Source of the DNA: Rhodanobacter sp. AS-Z3 | GTDB lineage: Bacteria > Pseudomonadota > Gammaproteobacteria > Xanthomonadales > Rhodanobacteraceae | Assembly: GCF_029224025.1 (NCBI RefSeq) | Contig: NZ_CP119392.1 | Span: forward strand, 3,123,001-3,187,000 | Direction of reading: 5' to 3' | DNA: 64,000 nt | Shown: one piece after another, positions 1 to 8,820 of the stretch | Layout of the letters: each line of letters opens with the position of its first letter | How positions within the stretch are numbered: the first letter of the stretch is position 1 | Position numbers and translations under genes: made by a program | Notes under the pieces: model-generated | Told to the model about the DNA's origin: nothing | Database searches by the model: none | The model's input: the letters and a program-made list of their open reading frames with translations, nothing else

Positions 1-152
1 CGTTGACGATCGCTCATCGCATCATCGACGCCAACGATCCAGACCGACTGTACTGCGATGGCCATGTGGTAATGGTCTGGATGAACCCTGCCACCGGCAA
101 GCCAGTACCGTTGCCGGCAAGCATTCGCATCGCGGCCGGCGAAACGCACTGA
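1..152 (+). CDS. acyl-CoA thioesterase, C-terminal fragment (window edge)
   Basis: Open frame entering from the left edge and ending in TGA at 150-152. The visible C-terminus contains AHRIIDAND, then DGHVVMVWMNPATGKPVPLP, which resembles the last strand and tail of hotdog-fold 4-hydroxybenzoyl-CoA/YbgC-type acyl-CoA thioesterases. The catalytic Asp of the family would lie upstream, outside the window, so activity cannot be checked. The identification rests on about 49 residues only. Confidence 0.65.
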   Translation, partial: LTIAHRIIDANDPDRLYCDGHVVMVWMNPATGKPVPLPASIRIAAGETH

Positions 153-254
153 CCTGACTTCGTCGCGCTGCCATGCACCGGCAGCAGCAGCGGACGCATG
201 CCGTTCACACGCCCTCGTTATGATGGTGCTCCGGCCCCCAATGGAATGCGTCCG

Positions 255-1715
255 ATGCAGAATGCACACCGCTCGATGCTTGCACTTGCCTGTCTCACCG
301 CCCTTTTCGGCAGCGCGACGGCGAACGCTGCCAGTACCAGCTCACTGACCATTTATCGCAGTGACAGCGCGGCGCTGTACGCCAGCAGCGACACCGGCAG
401 CACGAATGACGGCTATGCGGTGGTACGTGAACAACGGTCACTGCCGCTCACCGCCGGAATACACGACGTGGTGGTCGGCGACTTGCCGAACGCGCTGGAT
501 GCCGAAGCACTGGCACTGGGCTTTCCCGACGGCCAGGCCAAGCTGATCTCGCAGCGTCTGTTGCTGGCCCAGGGCGCTGGCGCGGCACTGAGCGGAATGG
601 TCGGTCGCCAGATCACGGTGCTGGGCAGCAACGGCGAAACCCTGGCCCAGGGCATCTTGCTGCGCGCCGGTGACAGCCTGCTGGTGCGCGATACCACGGG
701 AGTCACCGGCACCACCCTGGTGCGCAATTACGCTGGCGTACGCAGCGCCGGCGGCGACTTCCCGCTCGGTTCCAGCCTGCGCCTGCGTGTCGACGCGGCA
801 CGCGCCGGTGACGCGCGCACCGTGCTCAGCTATCCCACCTCGGGCCTGGGTTGGCGGGCCGCCTATGTGGCCACCTTGCAGCCCGGCACAGCTTGCCGCG
901 TGCAGTTCGAATCACGCGCCAGCATTGCCAATCGCAGCGGTCGCGACTGGCACGATGCGCAGGTCACCCTGATCGCAGGCGAGCCGAACATGGCCAAGCC
1001 TGCCGCGCCGCAACCGATGATGGCAATGGCCCGCGGCTTCAGCGCAAAGGAAAGTCTGCCGCAGCAGGACAGCCTCGGCGACTATCGCAGTTTCACCCTG
1101 CCCGGCACGGTCGAACTCCCCGACGGCAGTGTCAGTCAGGTGCCGCTCTATGCCAGCCGCACACTGGATTGCACGCGCACCGCGTTGTACGAAAACGGAG
1201 GCAGCTATCAACCACCGCGCCCAATCGTGAACCGAGATTTCAACCAGGATGGCGGCAACACGGTTACCAGCACACTGGCACTGAAGGCCTTCGACAGCCT
1301 GCCGGCCGGCTACCTGCGCGTACTCACCGCCGACCGCAACGGCATCCCGCAATTCATTGGCGAAGGCCGCATCGACGACACGCCCAAGGGTAGCGATGCC
1401 ACGATCACCCTGGGCACGGCGTTCGACCTGCGTGCCGAACGCGAGCGCACCGCGTTCAACGTCGACAAGGCCGGCCGCACGATGGATGAAGCCTTCCGCA
1501 TCAACCTCAGCAATGCCGGCGACAGCGCGCGTACCGTGACCGTACGCGAACATCCCGGCCGCTGGCGCCAGTGGGTACTGGTATCGTCCACCAGCAAGCC
1601 CAGCCAGCAGAACCCGGACACATTGGAGTTCCGCGTCGAAGTGCCTGCCAACGGCAAGGCCGTGCTGGACTATGCGGTGCGCTACCAGTGGACCGCCGAC
1701 GAACAACCGCAGTAA
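255..1715 (+). CDS. DUF4139 domain-containing secreted protein
   Basis: About 486 residues if started at the ATG at 255, which gives a good signal peptide (LALACLTALFGSATANA followed by AS) and has a GGAA box 8 bases upstream. In-frame starts at 198 and 246 exist but would place a charged extension before the signal. The body resembles DUF4139 proteins: a long beta-rich region with a GWRAAYVATL segment in the middle and a C-terminal immunoglobulin-like stretch ending YAVRYQW. Envelope or periplasmic location is inferred; no enzymatic motif is visible and the role is unknown. It is followed after 19 bases by a crotonase gene on the same strand. Confidence 0.8.
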   Translation: MQNAHRSMLALACLTALFGSATANAASTSSLTIYRSDSAALYASSDTGSTNDGYAVVREQRSLPLTAGIHDVVVGDLPNALDAEALALGFPDGQAKLISQRLLLAQGAGAALSGMVGRQITVLGSNGETLAQGILLRAGDSLLVRDTTGVTGTTLVRNYAGVRSAGGDFPLGSSLRLRVDAARAGDARTVLSYPTSGLGWRAAYVATLQPGTACRVQFESRASIANRSGRDWHDAQVTLIAGEPNMAKPAAPQPMMAMARGFSAKESLPQQDSLGDYRSFTLPGTVELPDGSVSQVPLYASRTLDCTRTALYENGGSYQPPRPIVNRDFNQDGGNTVTSTLALKAFDSLPAGYLRVLTADRNGIPQFIGEGRIDDTPKGSDATITLGTAFDLRAERERTAFNVDKAGRTMDEAFRINLSNAGDSARTVTVREHPGRWRQWVLVSSTSKPSQQNPDTLEFRVEVPANGKAVLDYAVRYQWTADEQPQ

Positions 1716-1734
1716 TCATTGACCGGAGTCTTCC

Positions 1735-2493
1735 ATGCTCAATCTGATCAATCACGCCCATGCGATCCGCGAGATCCAGCTCGCCCGCCCGCCAGTCAAC
1801 GCACTGGATCTGGAACTGGTGCGCGGGTTGCGCGGCGCCATCGAGGCCGCTGTGCTCGATGACGCACGCGGCATCGTGCTTTCCGGCGCACAGGGTCTGT
1901 TCTCCGCCGGCGTGGACGTGCCCGCCCTGCTCGCCTGTGATCGGGCCGGCGTGCGCGAGTACTGGCGCGAATTCTTCGCGCTGTGCGCCACGCTGGCGCG
2001 CTCACCGATTCCGCTGGTGGCGGCCATTACCGGCCACAGTCCTGCCGGCGGCGCCGTGCTGGCGTTGTTCTGCGATTACCGGGTGATGGCTTCCGGCCCG
2101 TTCCGGATCGGCCTCAATGAAGTGCAAGTCGGGCTGATCGTGCCGGAGGCGATCCAGCTGGCGCTGCGTCGTGTGGTCGGCACGTATCGCGCGGAACGCC
2201 TGCTGGTGGCCGGCGCCATGATCGAGTCAGAGCAGGCGCTGGCCTGTGGCTTCGTCGACGAGCTGACCGGTGTCGATCAGGTCACCACGCGTGCCATTCA
2301 CTGGCTCAGCGAGTTGCTGGCACTGCCGTCGCATGCCATGTTGACCACCCGCCGTCTGGCCCGTGCCGACCTGGCTGCGCCCTACGCCGATCTGGACGCG
2401 CTTCCGCTGGACGAATTCGTCGATGCGTTCTTTCATCCGGAGACGCAGGCCGTACTGCAGCAGCTGGTCGCGAAGCTGAAGAGCAAGAAATAA
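1735..2493 (+). CDS. enoyl-CoA hydratase/isomerase family protein
   Basis: 252-residue crotonase-fold protein, a usual length. The start ATG has a GGAG box 7 bases upstream. Crotonase features are visible: an oxyanion-hole segment LSGAQGLFSAGVDV (about residues 44-57) and a second segment ITGHSPAGGAVLALFCDYRV (about 99-118). The glutamates of a true hydratase are not evident at the usual places, so isomerase, hydrolase or another crotonase activity is possible. It acts on acyl-CoA thioesters in the cytoplasm. Two REP-like palindromes follow the stop codon. Confidence 0.85.
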   Translation: MLNLINHAHAIREIQLARPPVNALDLELVRGLRGAIEAAVLDDARGIVLSGAQGLFSAGVDVPALLACDRAGVREYWREFFALCATLARSPIPLVAAITGHSPAGGAVLALFCDYRVMASGPFRIGLNEVQVGLIVPEAIQLALRRVVGTYRAERLLVAGAMIESEQALACGFVDELTGVDQVTTRAIHWLSELLALPSHAMLTTRRLARADLAAPYADLDALPLDEFVDAFFHPETQAVLQQLVAKLKSKK

Positions 2494-2498
2494 CTTAC

Positions 2499-2590
2499 GC
2501 GCAGGAACCCGCTCGCGGGCGATGCTGTTGTTCTGGTCGTCCATGGTGCATTCAGAGCAACCGCATCGCCCGCCCGCGGGCTCCTACGGG
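2499..2590. repeat. inverted pair of REP-like palindromes
   Basis: Two divergently oriented copies of a palindromic motif separated by about 36 bases. The left copy reads ...CCCGCTCGCGGGCGATGC; the right copy in reverse complement reads GTAGGAGCCCGCGGGCGGGC. This resembles a bacterial interspersed mosaic element between the convergent genes ending at 2493 and 2598, where it may also stop transcription from both sides. Related pairs occur at 5942-6017 and 22982-23018. Confidence 0.7.
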
Positions 2591-2597
2591 AGTCGGA

Positions 2598-3449
2598 TCA
2601 GCCTTTCGCGACAGGTCGTGTCGGGTCGCTGACCCAACCACTCCACGACGGCGCATACAGACGCGAACCGTGCAGGCCCGCATATTCCATGGCCAGCAGG
2701 TTGTGGCACGCGGTGACACCGGAACCACAACTGTGGATCACTTGCGTCGGTGGCGTGCCGCGCAGCACCGCCGTGAATTCATCGCGCAATACCGCTGCCG
2801 GCTTGAAGCGACCATCACTGCCGAGGTTGTCGGCGAACGGACGATTCAGCGCGCCGGGCACATGACCGCCAACGCGATCCAAGGGCTCCACGTCACCGCG
2901 ATAACGTGGCGCGCCACGGGCATCGAGCAACTGCCCGGAGGCGCCGTCAGCGACGGCCGCATGGTCAAGCAATACCTGGCTTGCATCGTAATGCCGCGCC
3001 ACTTCGCTGGCCGGTCGCGATGCCGGCATACCGGACTCGACCGGAAGGCCCGCCGCCAGCCACGCCGCGTAGCCGCCGTTCAACACCGCCGCAGCGGGAA
3101 TGCCGGCCAGACGCAATAGCCACCACAGCCGTGCCGCCGCCAACGCACCGCCAGCCGCGTCGTAACTAACCACCTGCATGCCGGGCTGCCAACCCCAGCG
3201 CGACAGCAAGGTGTTGAACGCCGATTCCAGCGGTAGCGGATGCCGGCCCAGACCTTCGGCCACGCGCGACAGGTCCGACAAGTCGCGATCCAGACTGGCG
3301 TAGACGGCACCCGGAATATGGCCGTCACGATAATCGCACTCACCCTTGGCCGGCTCGCCCAGCTCAAAACGGCAATCGACGATCAGTACCGCGTCCGCTG
3401 GCAGCGCGGCCAGTTCGGTGGTTTCAATCAAGCTGGTCTTCAGGGTCAT
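2598..3449 (-). CDS. sseA: sulfurtransferase (thiosulfate / 3-mercaptopyruvate type)
   Basis: 283 residues with two tandem rhodanese domains, the usual architecture. The active-site loop near the C-terminus is CGSGVTA (about residues 242-248); the CGSG(V/T)T form is typical of 3-mercaptopyruvate sulfurtransferases rather than thiosulfate rhodaneses (CRKGVT), so mercaptopyruvate is the more likely donor. The first domain ends in VSYDAAGGALAA and lacks the catalytic Cys, as expected. Last gene of a minus-strand operon; its ATG overlaps the TGA of the NUDIX gene by 4 bases, suggesting translational coupling. Confidence 0.9.
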   Translation of the reverse strand: MTLKTSLIETTELAALPADAVLIVDCRFELGEPAKGECDYRDGHIPGAVYASLDRDLSDLSRVAEGLGRHPLPLESAFNTLLSRWGWQPGMQVVSYDAAGGALAAARLWWLLRLAGIPAAAVLNGGYAAWLAAGLPVESGMPASRPASEVARHYDASQVLLDHAAVADGASGQLLDARGAPRYRGDVEPLDRVGGHVPGALNRPFADNLGSDGRFKPAAVLRDEFTAVLRGTPPTQVIHSCGSGVTACHNLLAMEYAGLHGSRLYAPSWSGWVSDPTRPVAKG

Positions 3450-4039
3450 GTTCGTCCCATCCTTTCAAGCAGGTTGTAGAGCATCGCTGCGGTGGCGCCC
3501 CAGATGCGATGACCGCCATGAACGAATTCCACCATCGGCCGCTGCAGGCCGCGGTACTCCATCGTGTAGCGCCGCAGGTTGGCCGGCTCCAGCAGGAAAG
3601 CCAGCGGCACCTCGAAAACCTCGGAAACTTCGCCAGGCGCCGGATACAACTGCGCGCTGCCGTCAATTTTCGCCACCACCGGTGTGATGCAGAAGCCGCT
3701 GATGGTCTCGAAGCGATCGAGATAACCCAGCGGCGTCACCAGCTTGCGGTCCAGCCCGATCTCTTCCTCGCTTTCACGCAGGGCGGTAGTCAGCGCATCG
3801 CCATCGGCAGCATCCGTTCGGCCACCGGGGAATGCCACCTGTCCGGCATGTGACTGCAGATTGTCGGTGCGCACGGTAAGCACGAGCCGTGGCTGCACGC
3901 CTTCGCGAAAACCCACCAGCACGGCAGCCGGCTTGCGCTCGCGGGTGCCCAACAATTGCGACATGTCGGCATGGTTCCAGCCCGGGCCGGCCGGTGGCGA
4001 CGACAGCGGCAACAACGCGTCGACCAGCCCATCAATCAT
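3446..4039 (-). CDS. CoA pyrophosphatase, NUDIX hydrolase
   Basis: 197 residues. It carries the NudL/UPF0035 motif region (SHAGQVAFPGGRTDAADGD) followed by the Nudix helix ALRESEEEIGL. The family cleaves CoA and its derivatives to 4'-phosphopantetheine and adenosine 3',5'-bisphosphate. It overlaps by 4 bases with the genes on both sides (ATGA junctions at 3446 and 4036), making a tight three-gene operon of DUF1289, NUDIX and sulfurtransferase. The operon suggests CoA or sulfur housekeeping, but a common pathway is inference. Confidence 0.9.
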   Translation of the reverse strand: MIDGLVDALLPLSSPPAGPGWNHADMSQLLGTRERKPAAVLVGFREGVQPRLVLTVRTDNLQSHAGQVAFPGGRTDAADGDALTTALRESEEEIGLDRKLVTPLGYLDRFETISGFCITPVVAKIDGSAQLYPAPGEVSEVFEVPLAFLLEPANLRRYTMEYRGLQRPMVEFVHGGHRIWGATAAMLYNLLERMGRT

Positions 4040-4227
4040 GATGGTCGACGCAAGGGCAACACGTGCTGCATCACGTGCAGGCGTTCGCCCTTGCTCATCA
4101 TGCGCCAGCGCCCGATCTCCTCACCGCTGCGCTGGCAACCCACGCAATAGCCGCGCTCATCCAGCCGGCAAGTACCGATGCACGGCGTCAGCGGGGCGTC
4201 TTCAACCAGGGCAGGATCGTTCGGCAT
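4036..4227 (-). CDS. DUF1289 domain-containing small Cys-rich protein
   Basis: 63 residues. The family signature is a run of four cysteines: TPCIGTCRLDERGYCVGCQRS (C15, C19, C27, C30 approximately), consistent with a small metal or iron-sulfur site, followed by the EEIGRW segment and a basic C-terminus. Function is unknown. First gene of the operon with the NUDIX and sulfurtransferase genes, overlapping the next start by 4 bases. Confidence 0.88.
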   Translation of the reverse strand: MPNDPALVEDAPLTPCIGTCRLDERGYCVGCQRSGEEIGRWRMMSKGERLHVMQHVLPLRRPS

Positions 4228-4254
4228 GGTCTGCCGATGTTAGCACTGCAAGCC

Positions 4255-4995
4255 TTATGGCTGGCCTGCAGCAGGCTTGATTGCCAGCAATTCAATTTCG
4301 AAAACCAGGGCCTCATTCGGACCAATGCGCGGCAACGCGCCGGCTTCGCCATAGGCCAGTTGCGGCGGTATCACGACTCTCCAGCGATCACCGGTGTGCA
4401 TGCGCGGTATCACGTCCTGCCAGCCGCGGATTACCTTGTCGACGGTGAAACTGACTGGCGCGCCGTGCGCCCAGGTGCTGTCGAATTCGGTGCCGTCGAT
4501 CAGCATGCCGCGATAGTTCACGGTAACCGTACTGGTCACCGTCGGGCTGGCCTTGCCATCGCCCTTGCTCAACACCGTATATTGAATGCCCGAAGGCAAG
4601 CTCACCACGCCCGGATGTTGCCGGTTGCTGGCCAGATAGGCAGCACTCTTGCGTGCATTGGTTGCTGCGATCCGCTTGAACTCGGCCAGCGCATCGGCAT
4701 GCATCTGCTGGTCAAGGCGCTGCAACTGCAGGTGCATGTCCTGCATCGAGACACCCGGACTCCGCTTCGCGTAGGCATCCTCGATCGCCTTGATCAGCAT
4801 GGGAATCTCGACATCGGGCTTGCCGTCAGCAAACTGGCTGCCGATCTGGTAACCGATCGCGTACGACAGCTTGGCCCGGTCGGAGACGTGGGCCGACTTG
4901 CCCGCCGCCGGCGTCACCTGTTGCGCGCAGGCAGCACCGGCAAAAAACACCATGCCGAACAATACGCAATGCCGATGTGTGATGCGTTGTTCCAC
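4255..4995 (-). CDS. FKBP-type peptidyl-prolyl cis-trans isomerase, exported
   Basis: About 246 residues from the GTG start chosen here, which has AGGA 7 bases upstream and gives a signal peptide (HCVLFGMVFFAGAACA then QQ). A longer frame to 5100 would add about 35 charged residues before the signal and is less likely. The N-terminal helical dimerisation domain of FkpA/Mip type contains LSYAIGYQIGSQF. The C-terminal FKBP domain shows VTVNYRG, GTEFDSTW, GWQDVIPRM and IPPQLAYGE. The expected role is proline isomerisation and chaperoning of periplasmic proteins. It lies 27 bases downstream of DUF1289 on the same strand. Confidence 0.9.
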   Translation of the reverse strand: MEQRITHRHCVLFGMVFFAGAACAQQVTPAAGKSAHVSDRAKLSYAIGYQIGSQFADGKPDVEIPMLIKAIEDAYAKRSPGVSMQDMHLQLQRLDQQMHADALAEFKRIAATNARKSAAYLASNRQHPGVVSLPSGIQYTVLSKGDGKASPTVTSTVTVNYRGMLIDGTEFDSTWAHGAPVSFTVDKVIRGWQDVIPRMHTGDRWRVVIPPQLAYGEAGALPRIGPNEALVFEIELLAIKPAAGQP

Positions 4996-5148
4996 CGATC
5001 CGTCCTGACGCGAGCGTCGATCCAAGGCAATCATCCTAAGCGGTTCGCGTGCTTTGTGCAGCGGACCACACACGTGGCTTGAGAAAGCCCACGGCGGCAA
5101 AGGTTCCCGCTGCTACCATCGGCGGCTTGTACCAGTCAGGAGCCACTC

Positions 5149-5931
5149 ATGGCCTATCGCAATCTGGAAATCGGCAACCGCGGTGCCGTGCGCACCATCG
5201 TCGTCAACCGCCCGGACAAGCTCAACGCACTGAACCGCGACACGCTCAACGAACTGACCATCGCCTTTGCGCAAGCCGCGCAGGATGACGCGGTGCGGGT
5301 GGTGGTGCTGACCGGCGCGGGCGAAAAGGCTTTTGTGGCTGGCGCCGACATCGCCGAAATGAACGGCTATACGCCAGTGCAGGCACAAAGTTTCTCGCGC
5401 ACCGGTCAGCGCCTGATGAGCTCGATCGAACGACTGGGCAAGCCGGTGATTGCACGTATTCAGGGCTTCGCACTGGGCGGCGGCATGGAGCTGGCGATGG
5501 CCTGTCATCTGCGCGTGGCCAGCGAGAAGGCGAAGTTCGGCCAGCCCGAAATCAACCTCGGCTTGATCCCCGGTTTCGGCGGCACCCAGCGCCTGCTGCG
5601 ACTGGCCGGTCGTGGTGCGGCGTTGGAACTTTGCCTGACCGGTGCGGTGATCAGCGCACAGCGCGCGTTCGAGCTGGGTATCGTCACCCGCCTCGTCGCG
5701 CCCGAGGCGCTCGATGACACCACCAACGCGCTGGCCGATCAGCTGGCTGCCGCCGCACCGCTGGCCGCAGCCGGGATTCTCGACGCCGTGCTGCAAGGTG
5801 GCGAGGCTGCCATCGATCAGGGCCTGGAGTTCGAAACGCAGGGCTTCGCGCTGGCGTTCTCCACCGAGGATATGCGCGAAGGGACCAGCGCATTTCTGGA
5901 GAAGCGCAAGGCCGAATTCAAGGGGCGCTGA
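5149..5931 (+). CDS. enoyl-CoA hydratase
   Basis: 260-residue crotonase, a standard length. Start ATG preceded by AGGAG (ccagtcaggagccactc). Oxyanion-hole motif AGEKAFVAGADIAEM (about residues 59-73) and the second motif IQGFALGGGMELAMACHLRVA (about 104-124), where GGGMELAMACD-like and the later FGQPEINLGLIPGFGGTQRL carry both catalytic Glu positions of true hydratases. It hydrates trans-2-enoyl-CoA in beta-oxidation. The final segment EGTSAFLEKRKAEFKGR is the classical hydratase C-terminus. Confidence 0.93.
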   Translation: MAYRNLEIGNRGAVRTIVVNRPDKLNALNRDTLNELTIAFAQAAQDDAVRVVVLTGAGEKAFVAGADIAEMNGYTPVQAQSFSRTGQRLMSSIERLGKPVIARIQGFALGGGMELAMACHLRVASEKAKFGQPEINLGLIPGFGGTQRLLRLAGRGAALELCLTGAVISAQRAFELGIVTRLVAPEALDDTTNALADQLAAAAPLAAAGILDAVLQGGEAAIDQGLEFETQGFALAFSTEDMREGTSAFLEKRKAEFKGR

Positions 5932-5941
5932 ACACAGGCGT

Positions 5942-6017
5942 GTAGGAGCGCACCCTGTGCGCGATGCTTTTGTTTTCCGCCGCCACAAAGAGCTTCGCGC
6001 ACAGGGTGCGCTCCTAC
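5942..6017. repeat. inverted pair of REP-like palindromes between convergent genes
   Basis: Left copy 5942-5967 and right copy 5992-6017 are reverse complements over 26 bases with a single mismatch. The core is GTAGGAGCGCACCCTGTGCG. The pair would form a long stem-loop at the end of both the enoyl-CoA hydratase gene (stop 5931) and the convergent DUF1684 gene (stop 6029), so it may act as a bidirectional terminator or RNA stabiliser. Same family as 2499-2590. Confidence 0.8.
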
Positions 6018-6028
6018 CAAATGTCAGC

Positions 6029-6934
6029 TCAATGCTCGCCGGCGTACTTTTTCTCACCGGCGGTCACCCGCAGATCCAGCCGGTTTTCCGGCGGCGCCAG
6101 CGGACAGGTGGCAAAGCCGGTGAACGCGCACGGCGGGTTATAGGCCTTGTTGAAATCGAGCACCACCTTTCCGTTCTTCGGCGGGTCGATATACAGGAAG
6201 CGTGCCGCGCCGTAGGTTTCCTTGCCACTGGTGCGATCGGCGAACACGATGAAGTACTGCGTGTCGCCGGGTTCTTCGATGATTGGCAGTAGCTCGAAAT
6301 GCTTGCCATCGCGAGTGAACTCCAGCTTGCCCGGCACTGGCGACTTGTCGATGGTGCCGATCACCGAACCCATTTCCAGCGTCTCGCCCGGCTGCGCCGG
6401 CACCCAGGTTGCCTCGATCCGCCACGAGGGATCGATCGGAAACGACTCGATGCCGACAAAGTGCTTGCGCGAGGGCGCTTCGCTGTCCTTGACGCGCAAC
6501 CCCTTGCGACCGTCACGATCGATCACGTAGAAGCTGGCCGTGCCGAAAACCACCTTGGTTGGCGTGGCATCAGCTGCGGCATGAACATCGTCGATCAACA
6601 CCGCTTCCTGGATCGTCTTGCCATCGATGGTGGCGTGGCTGTCCTTGTTCAGGGCGATCTGGATCTTGCCATCGGCATCTAGCGTGACCACGCCCAGATG
6701 CGCTGGCCCGGCGGTCAATACGATGTCATTGTCAGCAGCGCTGCCAACACGATTTGCGCCCCGCTTCAGCCACTCCAGACCGATCAGGCTGAGCCAGCCG
6801 TCGGCTGCAGTGAGACGCTCCAACCGGCCAGCATGCCACTGCTCGATGCTTTGCTTGTAGGTATCGATGTCAGTAGCGTGCACGGTAGCGACTCCCAGAA
6901 TGGCGGCGGCAACAAGAAGGCTGTGACGGAACAT
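6029..6934 (-). CDS. DUF1684 domain-containing exported protein
   Basis: 301 residues from the ATG at 6934, which has GGAG 7 bases upstream and a signal peptide (RHSLLVAAAILGVATVHA). A much longer open frame runs upstream into mutL and is not coding. DUF1684 hallmarks: the N-terminal WHAGRLERLTAADGWLSLIGLEWL block, the GSVIGTI segment, and the C-terminal FNKAYNPPCAFTGFATCPLAPPENRLDL block with two cysteines. Function unknown. It follows mutL after 32 bases and may be cotranscribed with it. Confidence 0.87.
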   Translation of the reverse strand: MFRHSLLVAAAILGVATVHATDIDTYKQSIEQWHAGRLERLTAADGWLSLIGLEWLKRGANRVGSAADNDIVLTAGPAHLGVVTLDADGKIQIALNKDSHATIDGKTIQEAVLIDDVHAAADATPTKVVFGTASFYVIDRDGRKGLRVKDSEAPSRKHFVGIESFPIDPSWRIEATWVPAQPGETLEMGSVIGTIDKSPVPGKLEFTRDGKHFELLPIIEEPGDTQYFIVFADRTSGKETYGAARFLYIDPPKNGKVVLDFNKAYNPPCAFTGFATCPLAPPENRLDLRVTAGEKKYAGEH

Positions 6935-6966
6935 CAGTTTCTCCAGCGGAGTTTCTCGACGTGGCG

Positions 6967-8778
6967 TTAGCGACCACGCATGAACAGTCGGTCCAGCTCG
7001 GCCAGGCTCAATTGAACCCAGGTCGGCCGCCCATGATTGCATTGTCCGGAGCGCTCGGTCGCCTCCATCTCGCGCAGCAGCGCGTTCATTTCGGGAATCG
7101 TCAACCGGCGGCCGGCGCGCACCGAGCCATGGCAGGCCATGGTGGAAAGCAATTCGTTCTCGAATTCCTGCAGTCGACGCGAGCTGCCGTGCTGGGCCAG
7201 CTCGGACAACACGTCGCGACTGAGCTGGGCCACATCGGCACCTTCCAGCAAGGCCGGAATGCGCCGCACCACGATCGTGGATGGGCCACTGCGCGAGAGC
7301 TCCAGCCCCCACTCAGCCAAGGCCTCGGCGTGCTCCTCGGCAGCGGCAGCCTCCTTGGCGCTGACCGCGAGGCTCAGCGGCACCAGCAACATCTGCGAGC
7401 GCAGATTGCTGCTCACACGGCCGGACTTCAGCTTCTCGTAGGTGATTCGCTCGTGCGCCGCATGCATGTCGACCAGCACCAGGCCGTGGGCATTTTCGGC
7501 CAACACGAAGATGCTCTTCAACTGCGCGATGGCGAAGCCCAATGGCGGTGCGTCGCCCTCGACCGACTCCGGCAACGGCGCCGCCGCGGTCGGCGTGAAC
7601 GAAGCTGGACCGAGTAGCGCCGCATAGTCGGCCAGCGGCTCTTCGCGGGTGCCCAGGCCCAGTCGACTCTGACTGGACGCACTGGGCCATGACGGGCTGT
7701 ACGACGACGCCGGTGCCGCAGCGTACACATGGGCAGGCGCCAACGGCGATTCCGTGGCCGGCAACGTACCCAGGCCTGCACGCGTCTGCGCCAGCGTCTC
7801 GTGCAAGGTGCGGAACAGGAAGTCATGCACCAGTCGCTGCTCGCGAAAACGCACTTCATGTTTGGCCGGATGCACGTTCACGTCGACGCCGGCCGGGTCC
7901 AGTTCCAGATACAACACGAACACCGCATGACGACCGTGGAACAACACGTCGGCGTATGCCTGGCGCACCGCATGCGCCACGATGCGGTCACGCACCAGCC
8001 GCCCGTTGACGTAGAAGTACTGCGAGTCGGCCTGCGCGCGCGAGGCCGTCGGCAAGCCGACCCAGCCCGACAGGTGCAAGCCTGCCGCCGCATGATCAAT
8101 GCGCAGACTCTGCGATGGAAATTCATCGCCGAGCACCTCGGCCACGCGCTGCAGTTGCGACTGCTGATCACGCGCCGCCTTCCAGATGCGCACCGGCTTG
8201 CCGTTGTGGCTGAGTCTGAATTCCACCGAGCTGCGAGCCAGTGCCAACGACTTCAGCAGGTCGTCGATATGGGCGAATTCGGTGCGCTCGGCGCGCATGA
8301 ATTTTCGCCGCGCCGGTACGTTGTAGAACAAATCACGTACTTCGACGCTGGTACCCGGCGGGTGCTGTGCCGGACGCGCGGCCTGCAACTTGCCGCCGTC
8401 GACTTCAATGCGGAACGCGGTGTCCTGGTCGCGCGCACGTGAGGTCAGCGAGAAACGCGACACCGACGACACCGAGGCCAGCGCCTCACCACGAAAACCC
8501 ATACTGGCAACGTGCTCGAGATCGTCGAAGCTGCCAATCTTGCTGGTCGCGTGCGAGGCCACCGCCAACGGCAACTCGTCCACATGGATGCCGCCGCCAT
8601 CATCGCGCACGCGAATCAATCGCGAGCCACCGGCTTCGATATCCACTTCGACGCGGGTAGCGCCGGCATCGAGGCTGTTCTCCACCAGTTCCTTGACCAC
8701 CGAGGACGGCCGTTCGATGACCTCACCGGCGGCGATCTGGTTGATGAGTTCCGGGGGCAGCAGGCGAATGACAGTCAT
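6967..8778 (-). CDS. mutL: DNA mismatch repair protein MutL
   Basis: 603 residues. N-terminal GHKL ATPase motifs: [14 protein letters not shown] (28-41), DDGGGI (59-64) and GFRGEAL (94-100). The C-terminal dimerisation half contains [12 protein letters not shown], which matches the DQHAxxExxxxE endonuclease metal motif with M for Q, and a late CNHGRPTW. MutL bridges MutS recognition and strand incision. Part of the minus-strand series nnr-tsaE-amiC-mutL. The Pro/Ala/Ser-rich segment at about 345-405 is the normal linker. Confidence 0.97.
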   Translation of the reverse strand: MTVIRLLPPELINQIAAGEVIERPSSVVKELVENSLDAGATRVEVDIEAGGSRLIRVRDDGGGIHVDELPLAVASHATSKIGSFDDLEHVASMGFRGEALASVSSVSRFSLTSRARDQDTAFRIEVDGGKLQAARPAQHPPGTSVEVRDLFYNVPARRKFMRAERTEFAHIDDLLKSLALARSSVEFRLSHNGKPVRIWKAARDQQSQLQRVAEVLGDEFPSQSLRIDHAAAGLHLSGWVGLPTASRAQADSQYFYVNGRLVRDRIVAHAVRQAYADVLFHGRHAVFVLYLELDPAGVDVNVHPAKHEVRFREQRLVHDFLFRTLHETLAQTRAGLGTLPATESPLAPAHVYAAAPASSYSPSWPSASSQSRLGLGTREEPLADYAALLGPASFTPTAAAPLPESVEGDAPPLGFAIAQLKSIFVLAENAHGLVLVDMHAAHERITYEKLKSGRVSSNLRSQMLLVPLSLAVSAKEAAAAEEHAEALAEWGLELSRSGPSTIVVRRIPALLEGADVAQLSRDVLSELAQHGSSRRLQEFENELLSTMACHGSVRAGRRLTIPEMNALLREMEATERSGQCNHGRPTWVQLSLAELDRLFMRGR

Positions 8779-8820
8779 CCACCAACTTTAGCAGCGAACG
8801 TGCGAAATGCCGCCGCCAAA

